Positions 8,733 to 15,884 of a DNA stretch of 64,000 nt are shown one piece after another. Below the pieces are notes generated by a model. That model was not told where the DNA came from. It saw only the letters and a program-made list of their open reading frames with translations, and searched no databases. Source of the stretch: Brevibacillus_H sp049846925 (GTDB lineage Bacteria; Bacillota; Bacilli; Brevibacillales; Brevibacillaceae); assembly GCF_049846925.1 (NCBI RefSeq), contig NZ_JBNCMT010000018.1, forward strand, positions 42,967-106,966, given 5' to 3'. The position numbers and the translations under genes were made by a program. The first letter of the stretch is position 1; the number at the start of each line of letters is the position of its first letter.

Positions 8733-9029
8733 CTACATTTTTTCTGTAAGAGTTACCGTGCGAAGTGTTGCCGATACCTCAAGCAAGATGTCACTTGAAA
8801 CAGCTTGGATGGTCAGATTTGACTCAATCTTTTTATGAGTCAACGATAATTGGGCTATTTTTTCATTATCTTTATAAAGACTTATGAGGGTTTCACCGGG
8901 TCCAGAATTGCCGCCTGCGATAACTTTAAAGCTAGTCGTGAGGTAGAATATCCAACCTTCCACATTGACCGTCTTGTCTTTACAGTATAAAAAATGACGC
9001 TTCCCTAATAGGATTCCGTTATCATTCAT
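8733..9029 (-). CDS. Small beta-rich protein of unknown function
   Basis: 98 residues. AGGGTGG lies 8 bases before the ATG. The protein is almost entirely made of short alternating hydrophobic stretches (VNVEGWIFYLTTSFKVI, SNLTIQAVSSDILLEVS), suggesting a single beta-sandwich, with one Cys near the N-terminus and no membrane span or signal peptide. It has a faint overall look of the small beta-sandwich proteins of spore appendages, but I see no specific motif and do not claim that. It is transcribed away from the large GGDEF gene. Confidence 0.6.
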   Translation of the reverse strand: MNDNGILLGKRHFLYCKDKTVNVEGWIFYLTTSFKVIAGGNSGPGETLISLYKDNEKIAQLSLTHKKIESNLTIQAVSSDILLEVSATLRTVTLTEKM

Positions 9030-9136
9030 GGCGACGCCACCCTTCTACTCCCATGGTATAAAAATTATATGTATGTGATTCTATTTAACAATTATTTTTG
9101 GGGAAAAGGAATAGATTCGACAAAACATCTAAAATC

Positions 9137-9166
9137 TTGACATGTCAAAATCATTTATAATACAAT
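9137..9166 (+). promoter_or_regulatory. Sigma-A-type promoter with palindrome over the -35
   Basis: TTGACA (9137) and TACAAT (9161) are 18 bases apart, about 93 bases before the start of the large GGDEF protein gene. The -35 is part of a perfect 12-base palindrome, TTGACATGTCAA, a plausible repressor site. Confidence 0.6.
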
Positions 9167-9258
9167 CATACCTTCTTTTCGGATTTGATAATTTATTATA
9201 AAATTATGTGAACTACTTTTAACAATATTAACGAATTATTGCGTACTGGAGTGACGTC

Positions 9259-12200
9259 ATGGAAACAGAAGTAACGCTCCTAACAAATTCTCCTCATTGC
9301 ATGACCTTGACGCACCGCAACATCGGTTCGACGATGGATTTTTCCAAAAGGACCTGGAAGTATTTTCATCAGAGGCAAATCATTCATAGGCTGCAGACGT
9401 GGCAACTGGTTGCCCAAGGAGAAGAGTTCAGACAACCTGCAAACTGGCGTATGGTTGAAGGCAACTTGAATGTGTCTTTGCCGTCCTTACCGGTAGGATT
9501 CCTGCCACTCTCCGCCATCAATACACTTGATCTGGATCTGTTCTCGAAGATCAGGATTATCATTGCTTTAACCGAAGCCCTTGCCAAGCTGCACAAACAT
9601 CAATTTTGCATGGGGTTCTTGGTTCCCGAGATGATTTATTTCCATCCCAAAAGTCATAAAATTATTTTAGACATTCAACCATATACCTCTTCGTATCCTT
9701 TTGTGAATAATCTATTGGAAGATTACCCCTATATTCTTCTTTCCAGCTATTCACGCAAGCATGAGTTTAGTCGTATCTGCGACTTTTACTCCATCGGCCT
9801 GATGATACACTGGATTGTATTGGGACATTTCCCCAAAGAACCTCGTAGCGTGGAAGCATCTCTTCCTCAGGTGCTGCATTCGCTTTGCAGCAGCTTGATG
9901 CTCACACCGGAACGATTTATTTTTGCGGAAGAAATCACCACTGAATTACGCCAAATGATCGGTGAGGACATCGTTCCCATTACCCATTACAGCTCAAGCC
10001 CCGTTTGGCTACACCCGATGGCGCCGCCGATCAATTGCAGGAATCAGTCAACTTTGCGTTCTTTTTTGCGTACTCAGGGTATGCAAATGATCGGAATCCT
10101 TTGTGAAGACGAGGTTACACGTATTAATGCACTGCGGCACCACGTCATTGAAGTGTTAGAGGATCACTTTTTCTTCAATATCCGATGCAAAACCTTGCCA
10201 TTTGCAGCCCTGCGTGAAGCTATTGACCGGACGTTGCTGATGGCGTATGAGAATATTCCAGAGTCATCGAGTAAACTGCGTGGACTGTCCCGTAAATTTG
10301 AGCGTCTGATCAGCAGACATTCAGAAGGAAATGACCTGGATTTGGCTTTGGTTGATTGGCTTTTCTCTTTTTATACGGAAATGCTGCCCATGTTCCAATT
10401 GCAGAGCCTGTACTACATATACGAAAACTGTGAACGCATCGATGCTGACTCCCAACGTGTCTTCCTTCTGTTTTGGCAAAAGTATAATGAAAAGATTTCC
10501 GGCTTGCATGTGATCTTCAGCGGAGCGAGTGCACCGAGTTTATTTCCGGATATTGGTTTCTATAAGATTGCCCTTGGACAAAAAGAAGCGGGACTTTATC
10601 GAGATTTATTGGAATCTCTCTTTGGACGTGCAGATGCGTCATTACTAGAGATGCTAACTACATGGTTTGTAGATAAACAGATCGAGTTTCACCAATGTCC
10701 GCCTCTCATCACGGAATTGATTCGCAGAAATTGTGTCCAGTTGACGAGCCATGGATGGGTAGCCACAAGCAATTGTCTCGTAGAATTGGATCAGGTTGAC
10801 CCCGACTTGGTAATCTCTCAGCAAATTACAAGTCTTCCGGAATCCGATATGGAATTGTTGCGAATCTTTGCCTGCATGCCTGTGCCGATCAATGCCCGTT
10901 CGATTTTCATAAGCAACGGACTGGATGATAACCAGCTCACCTATTTTCTGAAACGAATGGCAAAAGCAAGCTTACTCCTGGTGTACACCGATGAGAGTGT
11001 ATTCATGCCGTTCGATGTAGCCAAACGAGTCTTGCACGATTTGCCTACATCTGAGCAGGTTGTTTACTACAAGAAAGCACTTCCGCTTACACAGAAAAGC
11101 AGATATATCACCTATCCTGTCCTGATTGAAATCGCTGGTTTGGCTGATGAGCCGAGAATTGAATACTATTACTCGATCAAGTACTATCGTCAGATCAGGA
11201 ATTTGCTGACACTGGATCAGCGCAAAGCATTAATTGAAAATATCCGTCAGTTGCAACATAGGCTGCATCGGACGAAAATATTGTGCTGGGATCGACTGCT
11301 CTGTTTGCTGTACATGCGACTCAATTCTTACGATCAAGCAGAGAAACTGGCTGACGCCCTCTATAAAAAAACGAATAAAGCTTTTGATCGGTTCATCTTG
11401 ATGCGGATCAAGCTGTTTACGAACCAACTCGATGCAGTTTCAGTCAAACATGAACTCCTGTCGTATTTGGAAACCGAAGAAAACATCGTGGATAAAGTGC
11501 ATGCAGCCCATCTGTTCATCTATCTTGACTTCATTCTCCCTTTGCACCGGGATGTAGCCGAGATTCTGCATCAGATGTACGTAAACGAGATTCATCCCAA
11601 TCGGCACCAAATTTCTACAAGATCATTTGCTGAAATCAGCATCATGTATACCATCATGTTGTTCCAATACTTCCCTGAACTAGAAGAGTGGGCATCCTCT
11701 TTGCTGTGCAAAGTGGAATCTGTACTGGAAGGTACGCCGCATCAGGATTTGATGATCGAATTGACCAATTCCTACATTTTTCACAGCAATGTGCGTTTGG
11801 GTCGAAGGAATCTGTATCGATGCCTGGATATCTCCCGCCGCTATGGATTTACAGGGAAAGAACAGATCAGCCATCTTAACGGTATGGAAGTTACCCTCTT
11901 TCAGGGTGATTTGACCAGTTACCGTTACCATTTGCATCAGGCTTCGCGTGTTGGCAAGTTACAGCGCAGAGATTTGAACGAACAATACCATACCCATCAG
12001 CTTTTCTATGCTTGCGAATGGGAGCAATGGGATGTGTTCGATGAAATTTTCAACAAATTAACGAGTGAGCAAATGACATCATCTGGCAAGTTCGTATTGG
12101 AAGTTTACAGGCGCTATGCTGCTTTTCGACGCGGGGAAGAGCTTCCGCTTGCCTATGAGTGGGAACAGGAGAATGAATTCACTCTCTTCATCGATGGACT

Positions 12201-13515
12201 CTACGCTGCTCGCCTTGGTGACGTTGATAAAGCATGTGATCTCTTCAGGAAAAGCATTGCCAAAAACGGCTATCGTCTGCAAGCAGGATGGTCTTATCGA
12301 GAAATGATTGGACTCTTGCTCGCTCACAATTCAAATGAGACAGGCTACTGGCTGGAACGTTTTGAAGAGTATCTCAAGAAATACAGCTATGATGTTTTTT
12401 GGCCTGATCTGCACCGAGCCTATGCCAACTGGATTATGAGACAGGGTGACTTGCAAAAAGGGATGTTGTACTTGCGACGCTCCGTTAACGGATACAAATT
12501 GATTGAGAAAAATCAATGGTATGAAGAGCTTTCGACCAAGTTACGTAACGTCGTACAACCTCAATACATTCATCCGACGTCTTCCTTGACGAATGAACCC
12601 ATCGTCCTGAAGTTGATGGAAGAGAGAGAACAGCTTTTGCATCAATCCCTTGATTTGCAAATTATTATCCAGCTAAGTGAACAGGTTACGGAATCGCTGG
12701 AGCTGGCTAACACCTTCCAGCAGCTATCCAATTCGTTGTTCCGATACTTTCCGGTTACACATACATCAATTTCATGCAATTTGTTCTATTCCAAAGAAAC
12801 TTTCTTTTATTCAGCATCTGGCTTGATTGACAAAAACGACAAGATGCTGTTCCAGCGATCCCGCCAGTCGAAAACGAAGCTGGACTATCTCCTGTATCAA
12901 CAAGGTGATGAATTTATCAAATTGACGGTATATGCCAATGATTTGGCAGAAACGAATCGACAACATATGGAGAACTTCTTGTCCTTTATCAAGCCGCATA
13001 TTTCCAACGGGCTACACTACATGGAAATGATGATAGACAACCTCACCGGGTTCTACCAACGCCGATATTTTATTGGACAGTTGCAAACCGAATTGGACAT
13101 TTCACTTCGGCACGGTCTTGATATGTCACTGATCATGATCGATATTGACAACTTCCGCAAAGTAAACGAGTTCGGGCACCAGGAAGGGGATAAAGTGCTT
13201 CGTGAAATATCGGATATGATCCGTTCGATTCTGCGCAAGAAGGATATTCCCGGACGATTCGGCGGAGAAGAACTTCTGCTCATCCTGCCCAAGACAGATG
13301 GGCTGATCGCAGAGCGAATCGCAGAAGATCTGCGCCAGCAGATTGAAGAAGAGTTTTCCAATGGACGACCGTATCGGGTAACCATCAGTGCCGGCGTCGC
13401 ATCAGTGGAGCTTTGTCAAACCACAACAATTGACCAACTGATTCGTAAAGCTGACGATGCTGAGATTCTGGCAAAAACCACTGGGAAGAACAAAGTCGTT
13501 GTCGCATGGGAATAA
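9259..13515 (+). CDS. Giant pseudokinase / NTPase-like / helical repeat / GAF-like / GGDEF protein
   Basis: 1418 residues; GGAGTG lies 7 bases before the ATG. Residues about 40-235 look like a Ser/Thr kinase fold: helix F is recognisable in CDFYSIGLMIHWIVLG, but the HRD and DFG motifs are absent, so it should be catalytically dead. Residues about 260-560 resemble the STAND/AAA module of such proteins, yet the Walker A GKT is missing. Residues about 600-1110 are helical, TPR-like. A GAF-like region (about 1140-1250) precedes a GGDEF domain with IDIDNFRKVNEFGHQEGD and the signature RFGGEELLLIL (Glu in place of the central Asp is allowed), so cyclic-di-GMP synthesis is likely. The architecture resembles HstK-type multidomain kinases with the output replaced by GGDEF. 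Confidence 0.8.
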   Translation: METEVTLLTNSPHCMTLTHRNIGSTMDFSKRTWKYFHQRQIIHRLQTWQLVAQGEEFRQPANWRMVEGNLNVSLPSLPVGFLPLSAINTLDLDLFSKIRIIIALTEALAKLHKHQFCMGFLVPEMIYFHPKSHKIILDIQPYTSSYPFVNNLLEDYPYILLSSYSRKHEFSRICDFYSIGLMIHWIVLGHFPKEPRSVEASLPQVLHSLCSSLMLTPERFIFAEEITTELRQMIGEDIVPITHYSSSPVWLHPMAPPINCRNQSTLRSFLRTQGMQMIGILCEDEVTRINALRHHVIEVLEDHFFFNIRCKTLPFAALREAIDRTLLMAYENIPESSSKLRGLSRKFERLISRHSEGNDLDLALVDWLFSFYTEMLPMFQLQSLYYIYENCERIDADSQRVFLLFWQKYNEKISGLHVIFSGASAPSLFPDIGFYKIALGQKEAGLYRDLLESLFGRADASLLEMLTTWFVDKQIEFHQCPPLITELIRRNCVQLTSHGWVATSNCLVELDQVDPDLVISQQITSLPESDMELLRIFACMPVPINARSIFISNGLDDNQLTYFLKRMAKASLLLVYTDESVFMPFDVAKRVLHDLPTSEQVVYYKKALPLTQKSRYITYPVLIEIAGLADEPRIEYYYSIKYYRQIRNLLTLDQRKALIENIRQLQHRLHRTKILCWDRLLCLLYMRLNSYDQAEKLADALYKKTNKAFDRFILMRIKLFTNQLDAVSVKHELLSYLETEENIVDKVHAAHLFIYLDFILPLHRDVAEILHQMYVNEIHPNRHQISTRSFAEISIMYTIMLFQYFPELEEWASSLLCKVESVLEGTPHQDLMIELTNSYIFHSNVRLGRRNLYRCLDISRRYGFTGKEQISHLNGMEVTLFQGDLTSYRYHLHQASRVGKLQRRDLNEQYHTHQLFYACEWEQWDVFDEIFNKLTSEQMTSSGKFVLEVYRRYAAFRRGEELPLAYEWEQENEFTLFIDGLYAARLGDVDKACDLFRKSIAKNGYRLQAGWSYREMIGLLLAHNSNETGYWLERFEEYLKKYSYDVFWPDLHRAYANWIMRQGDLQKGMLYLRRSVNGYKLIEKNQWYEELSTKLRNVVQPQYIHPTSSLTNEPIVLKLMEEREQLLHQSLDLQIIIQLSEQVTESLELANTFQQLSNSLFRYFPVTHTSISCNLFYSKETFFYSASGLIDKNDKMLFQRSRQSKTKLDYLLYQQGDEFIKLTVYANDLAETNRQHMENFLSFIKPHISNGLHYMEMMIDNLTGFYQRRYFIGQLQTELDISLRHGLDMSLIMIDIDNFRKVNEFGHQEGDKVLREISDMIRSILRKKDIPGRFGGEELLLILPKTDGLIAERIAEDLRQQIEEEFSNGRPYRVTISAGVASVELCQTTTIDQLIRKADDAEILAKTTGKNKVVVAWE

Positions 13516-13620
13516 GAAAACCCACCCGACACAAGCTATCGCTAGCGGTCGACTAAACGCAACATCCGTGTTGCATCGTCGACACTCGCACGTCCTGAGC
13601 GTCGTCGGGCGGGGCCCTAA
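13514..13620. repeat. Dispersed cloverleaf-like palindromic repeat, copy 1
   Basis: The first 34 bases are identical to copy 2 at 18721. The outer stem pairs CCCACCCGAC (13521-13530) with GTCGGGCGGG (13604-13613). Inside are a GCTA/TAGC hairpin (13535-13546), an arm bounded by GTCGAC at both ends with GCAAC/GTTGC within (13548-13583), and an arm with the loop ACGTCCT. It starts at the stop codon of the GGDEF gene. Confidence 0.65.
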
Positions 13621-13628
13621 ACTAAAAA

Positions 13629-13665
13629 AGAGCAGATGCCTTGTGATGGCAATCTGCTCTTTTTC
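13629..13665. terminator. Bidirectional terminator
   Basis: AGAGCAGAT-GCC pairs with GGC-AATCTGCTCT around TTGTGAT, with a U-tract on both strands. It serves the GGDEF gene (+) and the lipoprotein gene (-). Confidence 0.85.
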
Positions 13666-13677
13666 TTTTGGCTGAAT

Positions 13678-14157
13678 CTATCTGTTGCTTGCGTATTTAA
13701 ACACGTTGTCTACCTTTTGCAAGACAAACAAATGCTCTTCTGCCCGGGTAAAGCTCTGTCCTGCAGGTGATGTAAAGGTTGTTTCATACATCACTTTGAA
13801 TTCAAAGGAATCAGCACCGAGGGCAGTTGGTTTCAAGCGAAGAATTTTCACGTCTACCTTGTTACCGAGGCTTTTCTTTGCCAGCTTGAACACATTTTGC
13901 GCAGCGGTGGCTTCCGGAATATACAGCTCATTTATCTTTTCCTTTAATTCCGCTTCATCCTTCGCCTCGTTCAACTTCTGCTGCTTGGTAATCCATTCTG
14001 TTGCAATCCTAGTCATCTCTTCCTCAGAGATCGCACCTTGCCCCTCTGCTGGGGCCTGTGGTGCTGTTTGAGGGTTTTGGGGAGAGGTTGCACATCCCGA
14101 GAGAATCATCAGAATTGTTGTTATCACAATCAAGAACTTCCAATTCATGAATTCCAT
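13678..14157 (-). CDS. Lipoprotein of unknown function
   Basis: 159 residues. The N-terminus is a lipoprotein signal with the lipobox LSGC, followed by a Pro/Gln/Ala-rich tether. The mature domain is mixed alpha/beta with an acidic-lysine helix (KLNEAKDEAELKEKINELY) and no motif I recognise. Its expected place is the outer face of the cytoplasmic membrane. The start is uncertain: ATG 14157 lies only 4 bases after GAGG, and ATG 14148 is an alternative that keeps the whole signal peptide. It has no operon partner on either side. Confidence 0.75.
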   Translation of the reverse strand: MEFMNWKFLIVITTILMILSGCATSPQNPQTAPQAPAEGQGAISEEEMTRIATEWITKQQKLNEAKDEAELKEKINELYIPEATAAQNVFKLAKKSLGNKVDVKILRLKPTALGADSFEFKVMYETTFTSPAGQSFTRAEEHLFVLQKVDNVFKYASNR

Positions 14158-14264
14158 CCATCCTCTAAATCATTATTTTCCTCTGATCCTTAAACAAGTT
14201 GGACACTATGAGTATATAGAAAAGAATGGGTGGAAGCAATGGAAACTGCTGAGTTCGTACTCAC

Positions 14265-14316
14265 AGAAAAAAGTATCCGATCAAGTACACGGCACGTACC
14301 TGCTTATCGGATACTT
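14265..14316 (-). terminator. Terminator downstream of two small genes
   Basis: AAGTATCCGAT (14271-14281) pairs perfectly with ATCGGATACTT (14306-14316). On the minus strand this is followed by a T-rich tract, suiting the two small membrane protein genes upstream. Confidence 0.7.
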
Positions 14317-14353
14317 CTGTTTTTGAATGGATGATCGTTGATGAACAGTTGAT

Positions 14354-14458
14354 TTATGCTTTCTGATTATCCGTTCTAGCCATTAACGAAGGCAAGAACA
14401 ATGTCAAAAGTGAGATAGTTGTAGTAAATACCAATTCAACATAAAAGAGTCCTTCCAT
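14354..14458 (-). CDS. Very small membrane protein (34 aa)
   Basis: ATG to TAA encodes 34 residues: a short acidic N-terminus (MEGLFYVE), one membrane span (LVFTTTISLLTLFLPSLM) and a polar tail. AGGGGGCG lies just upstream of the ATG. It follows the other small membrane gene by 19 bases, shares its strong promoter and sits before a terminator, so I read the pair as a two-gene operon. Such single-span peptides often are accessory subunits of membrane complexes, for example CydS-type oxidase subunits, but there is no oxidase gene nearby and I do not assign a role. Confidence 0.55.
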   Translation of the reverse strand: MEGLFYVELVFTTTISLLTLFLPSLMARTDNQKA

Positions 14459-14477
14459 ACTTTCGCCCCCTGAACGG

Positions 14478-14585
14478 TTATTCAGCAGGCAATGTTCCTT
14501 CTGGGATACGATTTACGTAGTAAGAACAGAATCCAACACCGATCAAGAGATTAACAACGAAGAGTACGAGAGCATACATTCCCAT
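14478..14585 (-). CDS. Very small membrane protein (35 aa)
   Basis: 35 residues with GAGGTG 6 bases before the ATG. One membrane span (YALVLFVVNLLIGVGFC) is followed by a short tail with a Tyr-Tyr pair and PEGTLPAE. A near-consensus promoter lies 66 bases upstream, and the leader contains an inverted repeat (TTCACAAT and ATTGTGA). It heads the two-gene small-protein operon. The ribosome binding site, promoter, terminator and absence of any other gene in this interval argue that it is real. The role is unknown. Confidence 0.55.
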   Translation of the reverse strand: MGMYALVLFVVNLLIGVGFCSYYVNRIPEGTLPAE

Positions 14586-14650
14586 TCGGATCACCTCTGC
14601 TGTGTTTCGAATCACAATGTTTGTTACGAAATTGTGAACTTTGTAATTTC

Positions 14651-14679
14651 ATTATATCGTCACATTCATATCTTGACAA
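14651..14679 (-). promoter_or_regulatory. Near-consensus sigma-A promoter for the small membrane proteins
   Basis: Read on the minus strand, TTGTCA and TATAAT are separated by exactly 17 bases. The 5' leader downstream carries a possible hairpin with arms TCACAAT/ATTGTGA (about 14610-14636). Confidence 0.75.
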
Positions 14680-14740
14680 TATGCAATTTTCTGAACATTT
14701 TTACCTTTATTATATTGGTAAGCCTGTCCCCATAATAAAA

Positions 14741-14768
14741 AAGACCCTGCCCCGAAAGGCAGAATCTT
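14741..14768 (-). terminator. Terminator after the homoserine-dehydrogenase-like gene
   Basis: On the minus strand AAGA-CTGCC pairs with GCAG-TCTT around a TTTCGGG loop, followed by TTTTTTATT. Confidence 0.75.
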
Positions 14769-14779
14769 TCCTGTGACGA

Positions 14780-15802
14780 TCAGTTATGCTTTTGAAGGAT
14801 ATGTTCCAGATCTTTTAAGGCTGCCGCCGCTGCTGCTCGTGGATCAGACTTTCCTCCGACGACCAGAAAATCTCCCATCACATCTGTTTCTACGTAAACT
14901 GCCTTGGTTGTACCTTTGACTTGCGCAAGCGGATGATCAACTGGCAGTAATTCCTTTTTCACCTGTACGGTAACACCTTGCTCTGTCCGCACAATACTTC
15001 CGATCAACTTGGGAACAACGTTCTGTTCACGGTATTGTGCCAGCTCATCACTTGTGATCGGTCCAATCCCCTCTCGCTTGACATCTTTTAGCTGTACGGC
15101 TGTTTCGAAAGCGGCATTGGCAAGAATCGTCATTTTGCAGGCCGTATCCCAGCCGTCGATATCAAATTGCGGATTTGGCTCGGCGATTCCCATTTGTTGG
15201 GCGAGGGCTACCGCTTCTTCAAAGCTCAACTGCTCATCTACCATTTTGGTCAAAATGAAGTTGGTTGTACCAGTAAATATTCCGCTCATCGATTTCACTT
15301 CACAGCCAGCCAAATTATATTCAAGCAGGTCGATGGTCGGTAAGGCGGCGGCGGTAGCACCGCTGATTTTTAGCATCACATGATGCTGCTTGGCAAGTGT
15401 AGAGAGGCCTTGGTAGTCGAGCACCAAGGCTCCTTTGGATATGGCGATCGCATGGATATGCTTTTGCAGCGCACTGCGAAGATACGACATGCCAGGTTCT
15501 CCATGCTCGAAGTTGGTTGGCCCTGCCTCAATCAATACATCGATCCCCGCCTGTGCAACAAAACCGGCTCCCGTATATTCTGCTGATTCCTTGTCTGTTA
15601 CTGTACCGTTTCGAAATTCCTCTATCTCAGTGAGTGTCAGTCCTTCGGGATCATATATGCCAGAACGTGATTTGCAGACGGCAACCAATTGGACATCTGC
15701 CCCGTACTTTTGACGATAGTGTTCACGTCTTGCTTCGAGGAACCCAGCAACATGATATCCTACAGAACCAAAGCCACTGATCATGATTTTCCACTTTTTC
15801 AT
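14780..15802 (-). CDS. Homoserine dehydrogenase family oxidoreductase without ACT domain
   Basis: 340 residues from the ATG at 15802, chosen because GGAGG lies 9 bases upstream; a TTG at 15811 is too close to it. The Rossmann motif GFGSVG is at the N-terminus. The catalytic core is recognisable in AIAISKGAL (Lys), GIFTGTTNFILTKM and FDIDGWDTACKMTILANAAF. Homoserine dehydrogenase reduces aspartate semialdehyde to homoserine for Thr and Met synthesis. The C-terminal ACT regulatory domain of the usual Bacillus enzyme is missing. No thrB, thrC or aspartokinase gene is near; instead it follows a FadR-box-controlled reductase by 82 bases, so a different physiological substrate is possible. Confidence 0.8.
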   Translation of the reverse strand: MKKWKIMISGFGSVGYHVAGFLEARREHYRQKYGADVQLVAVCKSRSGIYDPEGLTLTEIEEFRNGTVTDKESAEYTGAGFVAQAGIDVLIEAGPTNFEHGEPGMSYLRSALQKHIHAIAISKGALVLDYQGLSTLAKQHHVMLKISGATAAALPTIDLLEYNLAGCEVKSMSGIFTGTTNFILTKMVDEQLSFEEAVALAQQMGIAEPNPQFDIDGWDTACKMTILANAAFETAVQLKDVKREGIGPITSDELAQYREQNVVPKLIGSIVRTEQGVTVQVKKELLPVDHPLAQVKGTTKAVYVETDVMGDFLVVGGKSDPRAAAAAALKDLEHILQKHN

Positions 15803-15884
15803 TCCAGCCAACCTCCAGGCACCTTACCACGAAGCAATCCGCCTGCCTGAAGTTGTTCAACCTGACTGGACGAAAAGCGTGGCA

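Noticed and set aside
8733..9029. Spore appendage (Ena/DUF3992-like) subunit
   Set aside because: The beta-rich small size is similar, but the paired cysteines and repeats of that family are absent.
14583..14640. Rex- or Fnr-type operator in the leader of the small membrane genes
   Set aside because: The arms TCACAA and TTGTGA are in the opposite order to a Rex box and are 15 bases apart, so a leader hairpin is the simpler reading.
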